A stretch of DNA of 64,000 nucleotides from Verrucomicrobiia bacterium (GCA_019634625.1 JAHCBA010000017.1:62001-126000), one strand, 5' to 3'. Counted from the first letter of the stretch, positions 7,537 through 17,674 are shown. The notes: a model not told the origin generated them from the sequence alone. Program-made: numbers and translations.

Positions 7537-10042
7537 TTGGCGCCTGCGTCGGCGCCTGCCGGGAGGAGGGGCGGGCGGGTGCGGATCTGCGCTTCGGCTT
7601 GACCGGGCGTGAGGACGGGCGGGCGCCAGAGGCCGGTGCCGGCGCCGGCGGTGCGTTGCGGAACGGTCTCCCCGGTCTCCCCGGTCTCCCCGGTCTCCCA
7701 CGTCGAGTCCGGGCATCGGTGGAGCGGCCATGGGACGGCCTGGTGGCGTCGGAGCGGTTGGTGCGGTCGGAGGCGGGCTGGGGGCCGCGGCGGTCCTGGC
7801 GGCTGCGGTCGGTTGAAGGGAGTGTGCGATCCTGGGTTGGGCGGCTGGGATGAGGGCGGGTCTCCCGGAGCGGCCTTTGTTGGGGCCTTCGTTGGGGTCG
7901 TTCGGGGCGGGCTTGTCCGGGGCGGGCTTGTCCGGGGGCCTGGGCGAGCCGGAAATCGACCTGCTTCTTGGCGCGATCGACTTTGGCGACCTGAACCTCG
8001 ATGCGGTCGCCGAGGCGGATGACCTGGCGGGTGCGCCGTCCGACGAGCTGGCCGCGGGAGGCATCGAAGGCGTAGAATTCGTCCTGAATGGTGGAAAGGG
8101 GTACCAGGCCGGACATGGCGAGATCCGGGACATCGACGAAGAAGCCGAAGTTGCGGACGTCCGTGACGAGCGCCGGGTAACGGTGCGGCTGGCGGTTCCG
8201 CAACTGGGCTTCGAGGTAGGCGAACAGCTTGACGTCCTTGCTGTCGCGTTCGGCGTCGGAGGAGTTGCGTTCGGTGAGGGAGAGATGGTCGGCCGTTTCC
8301 TTGAGGGCGGCACCTGCCTCGGGGTGTTTGTCGAAGAGGGCGCGGTGGACGACGAGGTCGGCGTAACGGCGGATGGGGGAGGTGAAGTGGGCGTAATGGC
8401 GTTTGGCGAGGCCGAAGTGGCCGAGGGGTTCGACGGCGTAGCGGGCGCGCATCAGGGACTTGAGGAATCCGATCTTGAGGGCGGGCCCGATGGGGAGGGC
8501 GTCCAGGCGATGCAGGAGGCGTTGGACTTCGGCGCGCTGGGTGAGGTTGCCGCAGGGGACATTGTGGGAGAGGACCTCCTCGCGGTATTCGCGGAGGCGC
8601 CGTTCATCGGGGGCCTCGTGGACGCGGTGAATGGCAGGGATGCGCGTTTGGACGAGGCGGCGGGCGACGGCCTCGTTGGCAAGGAGCATGTACTCCTCGA
8701 TGAGTTGGTGGGATTCGTCGTTTTCGATCTTCTCGATCCGTTCCACGCGACCCTGGTCATCGAGGCGGATCTTCATTTCCGGGAAATCCAGGGCGAGGGC
8801 TCCTTCGCGAAAGCGACGCTTGCGCAGGCGCTGGGCCAGGCGGTGGGCGTCGTGGAGCATGTGTTCGATGGGATCGGCGGCCGGGCGGCGGAGGATGCCA
8901 AGCACCTCGCCGTAGGTGAACCGGCGCTGCGAATGGATCACGGCGGAATGGAAGGCGGCCTTGAGGACCTGGCCGTCGTCGGTGACCAGGAATTCGACGG
9001 CTTTGGTCAGACGGTCCACCCGGGGTCGAAGCGAACAGAGTTCGTTGCTGAGGGCCTCGGGGAGCATGGGGATGACGCGATCGACGAGGTAGGTCGAATT
9101 GCCACGGCTGCGGGCTTCGGCATCGAGGGCGGTACCGGCCTTCACATAGTGCGACACGTCGGCGATGTGGACCCAGAGCCGCCAGCGGCCGGTCCCGGCG
9201 GGTTCGAGCGAGATCGCGTCGTCGAAGTCCTTGGCGTCGTCCGGATCGATCGTGACCACCGGGTGGCTCCGGCAGTCGACCCGGCCGGCGGTGTCGCGGG
9301 CATGGACGGTGTCCCCGTAGGCTCGGGCCTCCTGGAGGACGCGCCGGGGGAAATGGAGGGGAAGGTTGTACTGGCGGAGCACGGAGAGCATGTCCACGCC
9401 CTCGTCGTCGGGAGCGCCGAGCACCTCGATGATCTCGCCTTCGGGCTGGGTGTGGTCGGATTCCCATTCCTTGAGTTCAACGACCACCTTGTCGCCCTCC
9501 CGAGCTGGGCGCCCGACATCCCTGGGTTCGGGCACGGCGATGTCGTGGGGGATTCGCGGATCGTCCGGAACCACATAAAGCAGGCGCCGGCCGTGACGGA
9601 GCGTTCCGACGAGTTGATTGCGGCGACGTTCGAGAATGCGGATGACCGAGCCGGTATTCTCGTCGGCGGGATGGGGGCGGAGTCCCTTGGGGGAAACATC
9701 GCGCCGGACGAGGACCCTGTCTTCATGCAGGGCGGTGGCCGTGGCGCGTTCGGGAATGACAATCTCGCGGATGGCCGGATCGTCGGGAATGAGAAAGCCC
9801 TTTCCCTGGCGGTTAATGCGGATGCGCCCCGGGATGAGGTCGGCTTCGCGCGGGAGGATGTAGCGTTCGCCCTTGATGCGGACGAGTTGGGCGGTCCGCT
9901 CCAGGCTCCGGACGAGATTCCGGAACTCGGTGCGCCGGGATTCGGGGAGGCTCAGGTGCCGGAAGAGGTCTGGGAGGGTTGCGGGGACGTAGTCCGGTTT
10001 TCGCAACCAGCCGAGCAGTTGGTCTTTCATCGATGAAGTCAT
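7496..10042 (-). CDS. rnr: Ribonuclease R, with long basic C-terminal tail
   Basis: 3'-5' exoribonuclease of the RNB/RNase II family that degrades structured RNA in the cytoplasm. The N-terminal cold-shock-type domains are followed by the RNB domain with catalytic motif DPDDAKDFDDAISL (about residues 264-277), the motif HYAHFTSPIRRYADL, and an S1 domain ending near residue 700. The last 150 or so residues are an arginine/proline-rich, low-complexity tail. The length is 848 residues. The ATG at 10042 is used; a second ATG four codons later (10030) is equally plausible. The 3' end overlaps the convergent fusion gene by 41 bp. Confidence 0.95.
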   Translation of the reverse strand: MTSSMKDQLLGWLRKPDYVPATLPDLFRHLSLPESRRTEFRNLVRSLERTAQLVRIKGERYILPREADLIPGRIRINRQGKGFLIPDDPAIREIVIPERATATALHEDRVLVRRDVSPKGLRPHPADENTGSVIRILERRRNQLVGTLRHGRRLLYVVPDDPRIPHDIAVPEPRDVGRPAREGDKVVVELKEWESDHTQPEGEIIEVLGAPDDEGVDMLSVLRQYNLPLHFPRRVLQEARAYGDTVHARDTAGRVDCRSHPVVTIDPDDAKDFDDAISLEPAGTGRWRLWVHIADVSHYVKAGTALDAEARSRGNSTYLVDRVIPMLPEALSNELCSLRPRVDRLTKAVEFLVTDDGQVLKAAFHSAVIHSQRRFTYGEVLGILRRPAADPIEHMLHDAHRLAQRLRKRRFREGALALDFPEMKIRLDDQGRVERIEKIENDESHQLIEEYMLLANEAVARRLVQTRIPAIHRVHEAPDERRLREYREEVLSHNVPCGNLTQRAEVQRLLHRLDALPIGPALKIGFLKSLMRARYAVEPLGHFGLAKRHYAHFTSPIRRYADLVVHRALFDKHPEAGAALKETADHLSLTERNSSDAERDSKDVKLFAYLEAQLRNRQPHRYPALVTDVRNFGFFVDVPDLAMSGLVPLSTIQDEFYAFDASRGQLVGRRTRQVIRLGDRIEVQVAKVDRAKKQVDFRLAQAPGQARPGQARPERPQRRPQQRPLRETRPHPSRPTQDRTLPSTDRSRQDRRGPQPASDRTNRSDATRPSHGRSTDARTRRGRPGRPGRPGRPFRNAPPAPAPASGARPSSRPVKPKRRSAPARPSSRQAPTQAPTTPAAAPSPRRRR
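7665..7700. repeat. 9-bp tandem repeat (4 units) in the rnr tail
   Basis: Four units of GGTCTCCCC (last unit ending in A) lie in the part of rnr that codes the basic tail. On the coding strand it gives the peptide series GRPGRPGRPGRP. A second short tandem repeat (about 15 bp, two copies, near 7910-7940) gives GQARPGQARP. The tail is thus prone to length change by slippage in whole codons. Confidence 0.8.
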
Positions 10043-10302
10043 GGGGGCGAAGGAATGTCGTTATGGGAGCTTCCAACGGATCGCCGACCTGGGATCCGAT
10101 GCGCCAACGAAGCCAGGTTGCCCGCACCCCCTTGGAGGGATGAGGTTGAGGGACGGGCGGGATGAAGGCGAGTGGCAAAAGGGAGGGATGTCTTGCGGGT
10201 GTGGTCGTCGGTCATGCCCTGTCCGCTCTCCCCCTGGTCTGTGCGTTGTCCCCCAAGGTTGGTTCCTGCGATCAACGAGCATGACGCCTCAGGTCCGGCG
10301 AC

Positions 10303-11283
10303 TTACCCCACCGCATCGACCCGCAGATCGCGCAGGACGGTGAGCCCGGGGATGGGAGCGCCTCGAATGTTGCGTGCGCCGCTCTTGCGCCGCTTGCCGA
10401 ACTTGTCCCGGTGCCGTTCCCACATCTGGTCCACAAACTCCTTCGATCCCAGAAACACCCCATCGGTCATGTGGCGGATCCGCAGGCGCAGGATCTGGCC
10501 CAGCGGCAATTTCCCGCCCCGCGCCAGTTCCGCCTTAATCGCCTCCGGATCGAGCACCCGCTTGTCGCTCCGTCCTGACGTCCCGCCAATCACGTATAGC
10601 GCCAGGCGATATTCTGCTGACGCCGCGCTCCAGTCCTGGGTCCCCAGAAAGCCCATGATTCCGCGGCGGATGACCTTGTCGCCGGTGAGGGCGGCGGCGT
10701 AGCCGCAGAAGCGGTAGTCCTTGGGATCGTTGACCAGTCCGGCGCGGACGGGGTTGAGGTCGATGTAGGCGGCGATGGCGCGGAGGGTGCTGGGACAGTC
10801 TTCCACCAGGACGCTGCGGAAACGTTCGCCCCAGAGGTAGCCGGTGCGGTCGTGGCGACGATTGTACCAGCGGGAGAAGCGTTGCTTGAACTCCTGAAGG
10901 AAGACGGAGAGGTCGGCGATGCGGGAGAGGACCGCTTGGCGGATGTCGTCGGGGATGGGTTGGCCCTTCTTGAGAGCGGCACGGGCGAGGGTGGGGAGAG
11001 TGGCCTTGGGGCCGTAGAAGTCCTCGAGTTTGGCGAGGATGACGTCGTCCGGGATGGAGTCGGGGAGGGGTTTGGGCGGGACACGGATGAGGAGATGGAA
11101 GTGGTTGGACATCATGCAGAAGGTGATGACGTCGATGTCGCAGAATCGGGCGAGGTGGTGGAGGAGGTTGATGAGCTTGTGTCTGGCGGAGTCGTCGAGG
11201 AGATGGAGGCGGCCGGCGACGCGGGACATGCAATGGTACGTCGACGGAAGGGAGGGATCGGCCTTGATGCGTGGGATTCTCAT
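10303..11283 (-). CDS. REP-associated tyrosine transposase (Y1/IS200-like, RAYT)
   Basis: A Y1-type HUH single-strand transposase of 326 residues. The HUH motif is HFHLL at about residues 61-65 (NHFHLLIRV). The candidate catalytic tyrosine is in FKQRFSRWYNRRH. The G-Y-L-W-G-E-R-F block (TGYLWGERFRS) and YIDLNPVRAGL are typical of the REP-associated family. These enzymes act on short palindromic repeats rather than on a full IS, and no IS ends are seen directly at its borders. The dispersed repeats in this window are possible partners. The C-terminal 70 residues are family-variable. About 260 bp without a gene separate it from rnr. Confidence 0.88.
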   Translation of the reverse strand: MRIPRIKADPSLPSTYHCMSRVAGRLHLLDDSARHKLINLLHHLARFCDIDVITFCMMSNHFHLLIRVPPKPLPDSIPDDVILAKLEDFYGPKATLPTLARAALKKGQPIPDDIRQAVLSRIADLSVFLQEFKQRFSRWYNRRHDRTGYLWGERFRSVLVEDCPSTLRAIAAYIDLNPVRAGLVNDPKDYRFCGYAAALTGDKVIRRGIMGFLGTQDWSAASAEYRLALYVIGGTSGRSDKRVLDPEAIKAELARGGKLPLGQILRLRIRHMTDGVFLGSKEFVDQMWERHRDKFGKRRKSGARNIRGAPIPGLTVLRDLRVDAVG

Positions 11284-11654
11284 GAGGTGGGGATGGGCGC
11301 TGTTTGTTGAGCAGTCGAGGGTGAGGGAGCCTGCAGGATTGCGGAGAACTCGCTGACCCCGCGCAAGGTGTGGCGGAAGAACAAAGGGATCAACTTTAAA
11401 ATGCCTGACATAATGATTTGAAATGGGCCCGAAGGCCGACTTTCCCGAGGTCGGATTGCCCCTTCATTCAAGCGCCCGACAGAGCGTTGAACACCGGACG
11501 AAGGCATTTCCGGCCAGCCGCCGGCCCAGTTTGCCCGCCTGATGGCGCCATCTGCGACCGTCCGCCGCCGCCGCCATGGCTCATGCGGCGATTTGGGCTG
11601 CGATTCAGCCATTGCGCAGAGTTCCCGGGTTTGGCATGCAAGCGGTTCTCGTTT
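11284..11654. other. Intergenic region with an AT-rich promoter candidate
   Basis: This stretch of 371 bp lies between the divergent transposase and lipoprotein genes. The only local departure in base composition is an AT-rich patch at about 11393-11423 (CAACTTTAAA, CATAAT at 11409-11414). This could carry a -10 element for the lipoprotein gene, but I see no convincing -35, so the promoter call is weak. Nothing else is recognisable. An open frame runs into the lipoprotein gene from 11418, but its translation looks non-coding. Confidence 0.35.
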
Positions 11655-13607
11655 ATGCGCTTCATTGTAATCGCAGCCGGTGTGATGGCGGTTCTGACGG
11701 CTTGTGGGACCGAACCCGAAGCTGAGAGGGGCACTTCGACGATCCTGCGGCAGCACTTCGTGGGAGTTGACGCGGTGGTCGCTGCATCGGACCTGGCGCC
11801 GGTGGCGGCGATTGTGGCACTCCCGGAGACCCGGCAATTGCTGGTCGAAGGGGTGAGTCGCCTCGCGTCGAATCTGCCCCTGTGGTGGGGGGCCCCGGCA
11901 GGGATTACCAACCACACCGCGACCATCGAGGCGCTGGTGCGCGAGTTCGTCCGTGCCGAGTTCTTGGTGGAAGTGCAGGCGGGAGGCGATCGGATCACGG
12001 GTTGGGCGGTGGCGGCGCGGTTGGGTGAAGAGCGATGTGCGACCTGGGCCGCCGAATTGGCGGCCCTTGGCGGGTCCTCATCCGTCGAGGATGCGATCGA
12101 CGCAAACCGCCCGCGCAGTGCCGAGTCCGCTGTGGGCAGGGAAGGCATCGAGGAGGACCATCCCGCGACCTCGCCAGAGCCAGGGCCCGGCGAAGCCGGG
12201 TCCGAAGACGACACGCGCGAAGCGGAGGGTCTGGAAAAGTCCAAGTTCAGGGGGAATGAGCCGGCGGAAGGGCTGGCTGAGCCCGGTGAAGGTTCATCGA
12301 GCGATGCCGGGGCAGGGCCGGGCGAGGTTTCGGACTCGGGGGAGGTGGCTCAGGCGGCAACGGCAGGCGCCTGGGCCTTGGAACGGGCACCGGGCGGGGG
12401 CGTGCGGTTCGAGGCGAACGGGGAGTGGGCGATGATCGGGGGTGGGGAAGGGGCGTGGGAGGCCTTGGTGCAACGGGTGAGTGCCGGGGCCGGCGAACCG
12501 AAGCACGACCACGTTCTGTGGATCGAGGGCAGTCCGGAGCGTTGGGCCCGGTTGATGGGATGGGGCGAGGCGAAGCTGGGTCCCCTGGATCAGTGGCCAC
12601 GCTGGATGGAGTGGAGCATGACGCCGCGTCAGGGACGGTTCCGGACCGAGGCGCGATTGGATCTGGCCGAGGCGGTTGCGGGGCCTTTGGAGCCGTGGCA
12701 GGTGCCGACGAATCTGGTTCGGGATCCGCTGGTGGGGTTCACTGCCATGCATGGAGCGGACCGCTGGTTGAGCCGGCTGGGGCTGTTTTCGGAATTGGGC
12801 GTGACGGAATGGCCGAAGCGCCTCCTGCTCTGGTCGGTGGCGGGGTTTCCCTGGCTGCAGTATTTCGCGGCCGAGACGGCGAACCCGGCGAATCTCCTGA
12901 CGGAATTGATGCCGGCACTGCCACTGCGGTTCATGACCAACCACGCCTGGCAGGGCCAGACCTTCGCGTTGCGCGTCACCAACCGCGCGTCCCGGGTCGA
13001 GGTCATGGGTCTTGGATACCTGGCACCGTTTGTCGAAGGCCGTGCTGAGAGCGATCCGCCCCTGTTGGTCGGCGGGCTTTTTCCGGCGCCCCCCGGCGGT
13101 GATCCAGCCCCGGCGGAGCTGATGCGGCAGGTGGTTGGGAGGACGAACCTCCTGATGTACGACTGGGAGATGACAGGGTTGCGGTGGGTGGAAAGCCAGA
13201 CCGGCGCGGGTGGGGTCACCCACAAGGTCACCAACCACGTCGGGCGGCTGGTCCAGTTGAAGGAACTCGCACAGCTCGGAATCATGCTTCGTCATCCCCC
13301 CGCCCAATGGCCGAGGAACAAGGAGGGCTTCATCCAGGTTGCCGGTGGAGCATGGATCGACCGGGCCGGCCCGCTGCTGGGTGACACCATCACCGAGCTG
13401 GTGCTGGAGACGCCGACCCGGGTGGTCCTGACGCGGAGTTCGCAACTCGGGTTAAGCGCCCTCGAATGGACTCAGTTGTTGCGATGGATTCACAACCCGG
13501 GTTTTCCGGGGTGGCAGGATCCTCCGGCGCCTCCGGTGCGACGCGGCCGGCCGGGGCAGGTCTCGGGGCTACAGTCCGGCGGCGGGTTGGAGGCGCGAAT
13601 CCCCTGA
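11655..13607 (+). CDS. Putative lipoprotein of unknown function with acidic low-complexity linker
   Basis: The protein is 650 residues from the ATG at 11655. That start is chosen because it gives a clean lipoprotein signal: [17 protein letters not shown], with lipobox LTAC and Cys 17 as the predicted lipidated residue. Residues about 140-240 are rich in Glu, Gly, Ser and Pro and look like a flexible linker. The later part is a Trp-rich globular region. I do not recognise a family; the overall pattern (a signal, then a distance-like comparison of enzyme-like domains) resembles large uncharacterised verrucomicrobial proteins. It ends 5 bp before pdxJ and may be co-transcribed with it. Confidence 0.7.
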   Translation: MRFIVIAAGVMAVLTACGTEPEAERGTSTILRQHFVGVDAVVAASDLAPVAAIVALPETRQLLVEGVSRLASNLPLWWGAPAGITNHTATIEALVREFVRAEFLVEVQAGGDRITGWAVAARLGEERCATWAAELAALGGSSSVEDAIDANRPRSAESAVGREGIEEDHPATSPEPGPGEAGSEDDTREAEGLEKSKFRGNEPAEGLAEPGEGSSSDAGAGPGEVSDSGEVAQAATAGAWALERAPGGGVRFEANGEWAMIGGGEGAWEALVQRVSAGAGEPKHDHVLWIEGSPERWARLMGWGEAKLGPLDQWPRWMEWSMTPRQGRFRTEARLDLAEAVAGPLEPWQVPTNLVRDPLVGFTAMHGADRWLSRLGLFSELGVTEWPKRLLLWSVAGFPWLQYFAAETANPANLLTELMPALPLRFMTNHAWQGQTFALRVTNRASRVEVMGLGYLAPFVEGRAESDPPLLVGGLFPAPPGGDPAPAELMRQVVGRTNLLMYDWEMTGLRWVESQTGAGGVTHKVTNHVGRLVQLKELAQLGIMLRHPPAQWPRNKEGFIQVAGGAWIDRAGPLLGDTITELVLETPTRVVLTRSSQLGLSALEWTQLLRWIHNPGFPGWQDPPAPPVRRGRPGQVSGLQSGGGLEARIP

Positions 13608-13612
13608 CTTCC

Positions 13613-14365
13613 ATGCTGAGGCTTGGTGTCAACATCGATCACCTCGCCACTCTGCGCGAAGCCCGCTACCGCGGACGCCCGTGGGGTGAGCCGGATCCCG
13701 TCGAGGCGGCCCTGGTCTGTGAGCAGGCGGGGGCTCACGGCATCACCGCCCATCTGCGGGAGGACCGGAGGCATATCCAGGATCGCGATGTGTTTGCGTT
13801 GCGGGAGCGGATCCGGACGCGCCTGAACCTGGAGATGGCCCTGTCCGAGGAGATGGTCTCCATCGCCGAACGGGTCCGGCCGGATTTCGTCTGCCTGGTG
13901 CCGGAGCACCGCCAGGAGATCACCACGGAGGGCGGTCTGGATGTGGTTGCGCACCGGACCCGGGTCGCGGAAGTCTGCCGCCGGATGGAGCGGATCGGAT
14001 GCGCGGTGAGCCTGTTTGTGACGCCGGATCCGGAACAGATCGCCGCCGCGGCGGCATCAGGCAGCCCGTTCATCGAACTCCACACCGGGGGTTTCGCGGA
14101 GGCCCGACGGGAGGGTGCGGGCGAGGAGGAAGCCCTCATGAGATTGGTCTCCGCGGCGGAGCAGGCACGAGGGAGCGGCCTTCGGGTGAACGCCGGTCAC
14201 GGTCTTACCCTGGAAAACCTCCCGGTCCTCCTGAGCCGCGTGCCTCATCTCGAAGAGCTCAACATCGGGCACAGCCTGGTCAGTCACGCCCTGACCGTCG
14301 GCCTGGGCGTGGCTGTCGGAGCCTTTCTGGAACGAATGCAGGGTTATGCCCTGGGACCGCGATGA
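13613..14365 (+). CDS. pdxJ: Pyridoxine 5'-phosphate synthase
   Basis: Last step of DXP-dependent vitamin B6 synthesis: condenses 1-deoxyxylulose 5-phosphate with 3-amino-2-oxopropyl phosphate. Diagnostic motifs are all present: [12 protein letters not shown] at the N-terminus, [32 protein letters not shown] and [11 protein letters not shown]. The 250-residue length is normal. The ATG at 13613 fits the conserved [10 protein letters not shown] start. Its stop overlaps the start of acpS (ATGA), so the two are translationally coupled; pdxJ-acpS is a known conserved pair. Confidence 0.96.
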   Translation: MLRLGVNIDHLATLREARYRGRPWGEPDPVEAALVCEQAGAHGITAHLREDRRHIQDRDVFALRERIRTRLNLEMALSEEMVSIAERVRPDFVCLVPEHRQEITTEGGLDVVAHRTRVAEVCRRMERIGCAVSLFVTPDPEQIAAAAASGSPFIELHTGGFAEARREGAGEEEALMRLVSAAEQARGSGLRVNAGHGLTLENLPVLLSRVPHLEELNIGHSLVSHALTVGLGVAVGAFLERMQGYALGPR

Positions 14366-14739
14366 TCCTTGGCACGGGTATCGACATCATCGAGGTGTCC
14401 CGAATGACGGCGATGGTCGAACGGTTCGGCGACCGGTTCCTGCGCCGGGTGCTGGTCGCCCGGGAGATCGAGTACTGCCAGGGCCACGTGAAACCCGGGC
14501 CGCACATCGCCGCGCGTTTTGCCGCGAAGGAGGCGGTCTCCAAGGCATTCGGAACCGGAATCGGAGCCAGCCTGGGCTGGGGGGACATCGAGGTGGCCCA
14601 CCGGCCCACCGGCGCCCCGATGATTGTCCTTCACGGGCGTGGACGGGACCTGATGACGTCTCGCGGCGCTCGGGAGCTGCATGTGAGCCTGAGTCACACG
14701 GAGCACTACGCAGCAGCCTTCGCGCTCCTGGAGGGTTGA
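14362..14739 (+). CDS. acpS: Holo-[acyl-carrier-protein] synthase
   Basis: Transfers 4'-phosphopantetheine from CoA to the serine of acyl carrier protein. The N-terminal [12 protein letters not shown] carries the Mg-binding Asp, and [15 protein letters not shown] carries the catalytic Glu/Lys block; [11 protein letters not shown] closes the fold. The length of 125 residues is standard. Translation starts inside the pdxJ stop (ATGA). Confidence 0.96.
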   Translation: MILGTGIDIIEVSRMTAMVERFGDRFLRRVLVAREIEYCQGHVKPGPHIAARFAAKEAVSKAFGTGIGASLGWGDIEVAHRPTGAPMIVLHGRGRDLMTSRGARELHVSLSHTEHYAAAFALLEG

Positions 14740-14815
14740 GGGTGTCCCTTCGGCAAGCGTGCGGGGCGCGGACGTCGGAGACTCGTTCATGACGGCAACC
14801 AGTACCCGTCGGGCC

Positions 14816-14831
14816 AACGGGTGAACCCGTT
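14816..14831 (+). terminator. Short hairpin after pdxJ-acpS, possible terminator
   Basis: AACGGG-TGAA-CCCGTT is a perfect 6-bp stem with a tetraloop, about 77 bp after acpS. There is no T-run after it, so it would be a weak intrinsic terminator at best. Confidence 0.35.
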
Positions 14832-14855
14832 CGCCCAGGTCGAGCGATGGGATGG

Positions 14856-14877
14856 GGACTCGCGGGGTTCGTCCCTC
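14856..14877 (-). repeat. Dispersed repeat, 22-bp remnant (copy E)
   Basis: The 22 bases here are identical to an internal piece of copy D (3512-3533) and match the same internal region of the full 155-bp repeat closely. It is a fragment, lying about 100 bp before the dienelactone hydrolase gene. Confidence 0.5.
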
Positions 14878-14981
14878 AGGATCCGATTCCGGCACAGGTG
14901 AGGCGCCATTCCATTGCACCCGGCAGATCGCCGAAGGAGTGGAGATTGACCGGAGACGGGCAGGCGTCAGGCTGTGAGTCG

Positions 14982-15764
14982 ATGAACGTGCGAGTCTGGC
15001 AAGTGACGGCGGCCCTGGTTCTGGCGGCGGTTTCGGCAACGGCGTCGGTCCAGCGACGGACGGTGGAATACCGGCAGGGGGAGGTGGTGCTGGAGGGGGC
15101 ATTGGTTTGGGATACGTCCCATGCGGGTCCGCGTCCCGGGGTGCTGGTGGTGCATCAATGGCGGGGGTTGGGGGACTACGAACACAAGCGGGCGGAGATG
15201 CTGGCGCGGCTGGGGTATGCGGTGTTCTGCGCGGACATTTACGGGAAGGGCGTGCGGCCGGGGACGCCGCAGGAGGCGGCCCAGTTGTCGGGCACATACA
15301 AGGAGGACCGGCCGCTGCTTCAGGCCCGGGTCCGGGCCGCGCTGGACGAGTTTCGCCGGCATGCGGTGGTGGACCCGACCCGGATCGCGGCGATCGGGTA
15401 TTGTTTTGGGGGAACGACGGTCTTGGAACTGGCGCGGAGCGGGGCGGTTCTGCGGGGGGTGGTGAGCTTCCATGGGGGGCTGGGGACGCCGAATCCGGCG
15501 GAGCGCGGGCGGGTGGCGGCGCGGGTGCTGGTGTTGCACGGGGCCGACGATCCGTTCGTGCCGCCGGCGGAGGTGTCGGCGTTCGAGGAGGAGATGCGGA
15601 AGGCCGGGGTGGACTGGCAACTGGTCAGCTACGGGGGCGCGGTCCACAGCTTCACCGACTGGAATGCGGGCAGCGATCCGACGCGCGGAGCGGCCTACGA
15701 GGAGAAGGCGGATCGACGGAGCTGGGAGGCGATGAAGGTCTTCTTCGACGAGATCCTGAAATAA
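14982..15764 (+). CDS. Secreted dienelactone hydrolase family protein
   Basis: Alpha/beta hydrolase of the dienelactone hydrolase family, which uses a Cys-Asp-His triad. The nucleophile is Cys 141 in GYCFGG; the Asp is in HGADDPFVP and the His in GAVHSF. The 260-residue protein starts at the ATG at 14982 with a signal peptide (MNVRVWQVTAALVLAA, then SATAS), so it acts outside the cytoplasm. Typical members hydrolyse lactones or esters; the substrate here is unknown. It stands alone between the acpS region and a convergent epimerase gene. Confidence 0.85.
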   Translation: MNVRVWQVTAALVLAAVSATASVQRRTVEYRQGEVVLEGALVWDTSHAGPRPGVLVVHQWRGLGDYEHKRAEMLARLGYAVFCADIYGKGVRPGTPQEAAQLSGTYKEDRPLLQARVRAALDEFRRHAVVDPTRIAAIGYCFGGTTVLELARSGAVLRGVVSFHGGLGTPNPAERGRVAARVLVLHGADDPFVPPAEVSAFEEEMRKAGVDWQLVSYGGAVHSFTDWNAGSDPTRGAAYEEKADRRSWEAMKVFFDEILK

Positions 15765-15796
15765 GGGAGACAGGGGCGGCTGAAGGGGGCTGGGAT

Positions 15797-16729
15797 TCAG
15801 GCGGGGCGGATGCCCCATTGGAACGGGTCGCGCGGATCGAGGAGGAGGGTGGCGTCGGCGATGACGTGGGCGGTGCCGGTGACGGTGGGGAGGATGATGC
15901 CGCGGGTGCGGTCGAGCCACTGGTAGTGGCCGGTGAAGGTGGTGCCGAGGATGCCCTCCTGGATCCAGGGCTGGTTTTCGGCGAGGTCGCCGTCGTCGGC
16001 CAGGCAGGCGAGCTTGGCGCTGGTGCCGGTGCCGCAGGGGGAACGGTCATAGGCGCGGCCGGGACAGAGCACGAAGTTGCGGGAATGGCCGCCTGCACCC
16101 GGCGGGCCGAACAGTTCGACATGATCCACCTCGGGATGGCCGGCGGCATTGACGGCCTGCCGGATGCGCCAGGTGATGTCGGTGAGTTGCCCGACCGAGG
16201 CCAGGTCGAGTGTCCAGGGATGATGAGCGACGAGGAAGAACGGATTCCCGCCCCAGGCGACATCGCCGGTGACGGGTCCGAGTCCGGGCACCTCCACGGT
16301 GATGGCGCGGGCGATGCGGTGGCTGGGGACATTGCGGACGGAGACCGAGCCGTCGGGATGGAGGGTGGCGGTGACGATGCCGACCGGGGTTTCGAGGCGG
16401 CACTCGCCGGGCTGGAGGCGGCCGAGGTGGGCCAGGGTCACCACCAGCCCGATGGTCCCGTGGCCGCACATGCCGAGATAGCCGACGTTGTTGAAGAAGA
16501 GGACGCCGGCGGCGCAGGAGGGATCGAAGGGTTCCACCAGGAGGGCGCCAACGAGGACGTCCGAGCCGCGCGGTTCGTTGACGATGGCCGAGCGGAAGGG
16601 GTCGTGATGGGCGCGGAACGCGGCGAGGCGCCCGGGCAGGGGACCGCGACCGAGATCGGGACCGCCTTCGAGGACGACGCGGGTGGGTTCTCCGGCGGTG
16701 TGGGAATCGAGGACGCGGATACGGGTCAT
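15797..16729 (-). CDS. 4-hydroxyproline 2-epimerase / proline racemase family
   Basis: Cofactor-independent epimerase using two cysteines as acid/base. Cys 88 is in MCGHGTIG and Cys 232 in DRSPCGTGTSAK, so both catalytic cysteines are present, which separates it from the one-cysteine dehydratases of the same family. The 310-residue length fits. N-terminal DSHTAGEPTR is the family signature. Epimerises trans-4-hydroxy-L-proline to the cis-D form; proline racemase is the alternative. No downstream hydroxyproline catabolic genes are nearby. Confidence 0.87.
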   Translation of the reverse strand: MTRIRVLDSHTAGEPTRVVLEGGPDLGRGPLPGRLAAFRAHHDPFRSAIVNEPRGSDVLVGALLVEPFDPSCAAGVLFFNNVGYLGMCGHGTIGLVVTLAHLGRLQPGECRLETPVGIVTATLHPDGSVSVRNVPSHRIARAITVEVPGLGPVTGDVAWGGNPFFLVAHHPWTLDLASVGQLTDITWRIRQAVNAAGHPEVDHVELFGPPGAGGHSRNFVLCPGRAYDRSPCGTGTSAKLACLADDGDLAENQPWIQEGILGTTFTGHYQWLDRTRGIILPTVTGTAHVIADATLLLDPRDPFQWGIRPA

Positions 16730-16776
16730 GGGAGCGGCGCCTTTCGGCGGGCGGGGGGCGGTGGTAGGGTGCGCCG

Positions 16777-17646
16777 GTGACGACGGGACGTACGGTCGGC
16801 GGGGAGGAGCGGCGCAGCGGGCGTCGGGCGGAGGGCTTTCAACTGATCGAGATGCTGGTGGTGATCGCCATCATTGCGATTCTGGCGAGTCTGCTGCTGC
16901 CCGGGTTGTCGCGGGCACGGGACTCGGCGCGACGGATCCAGTGCATGAACCATCTGCGCCAGCTTGGGCTGACGTGGCAGCTTTACGCGGACGATCATGA
17001 GGACCGGTTGGCGCCGAACGGGTATGGGATTCCGGAGACGGTCGAAGGGCGGCGCCTGTGGGTGATGGGGGCGTCGCATCGCGAACCGGAGACCTTCACG
17101 AACACGACGTTCCTGCTGGATCCCCGCCATGCGGCGTTTGGCTCCTACCTTGGATCGGCGGCGGTGTACAAGTGTCCGGCCGACCGGAGCACGGTGGAGC
17201 TGGAAGGGCGCGAGCATCCGAAGGTGCGGTCGTATGCATTGAACGGGTACATGGGGTGGCAGGATCCGCCGCTGGAGATTTTCCCGTATGTGTCGAGCCG
17301 GCATCATGCGTTCAGGAAGACCAGCGATCTGAGCGTGGGGAGCGCCTCGAGGCTGCTGCAGTTCATCGACACGGCACCGGGGAACATCTGTTATCCCGGC
17401 TTCGTGATCTCGCTGGGCGGGTGGCTTCCGGACCTCTACTACCACTTGCCCTCGGTTCAGCACAACCGGTCCGGGACGTTCAGCTTTGCGGACGGGCACG
17501 TCGAGAGCCGTCGCTGGCGGAATGCGGAGACCACGCGGCTGGCCCGGGAGCGATGGATTCCCAACCACATCGCCTTGCAGTACCCGAACAACGAGGATCT
17601 GGCCTGGTTGCGCGAGCGGGCGTCGGTGGCGAAGGCGGAGCCGTGA
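16777..17646 (+). CDS. Prepilin-type protein with H-X9-DG motif (pseudopilin-like)
   Basis: Type IV pilin/type II secretion pseudopilin-like protein of 289 residues. A basic leader ends in the prepilin peptidase site GFQLIEML (around residue 20), followed by a hydrophobic helix [17 protein letters not shown]. Near the C-terminus the H-x9-DG pattern is [12 protein letters not shown]. Such proteins occur in many copies in Verrucomicrobiota and Planctomycetes. The start is a GTG at 16777, about 50 bp after the start of the divergent epimerase gene. Confidence 0.88.
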   Translation: MTTGRTVGGEERRSGRRAEGFQLIEMLVVIAIIAILASLLLPGLSRARDSARRIQCMNHLRQLGLTWQLYADDHEDRLAPNGYGIPETVEGRRLWVMGASHREPETFTNTTFLLDPRHAAFGSYLGSAAVYKCPADRSTVELEGREHPKVRSYALNGYMGWQDPPLEIFPYVSSRHHAFRKTSDLSVGSASRLLQFIDTAPGNICYPGFVISLGGWLPDLYYHLPSVQHNRSGTFSFADGHVESRRWRNAETTRLARERWIPNHIALQYPNNEDLAWLRERASVAKAEP

Positions 17647-17674
17647 GCGTTGAGCCGGTGGAGGCCGGGAGTGG

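Noticed and set aside
10043-10302. Possible regulatory site between rnr and the transposase gene
   Set aside because: I saw no inverted repeat, promoter-like pair or repeat copy there that stands out from background.
14816-14831. Strong intrinsic terminators after acpS and argH
   Set aside because: The stems are real but short and lack T-runs, so they are listed only with low confidence.
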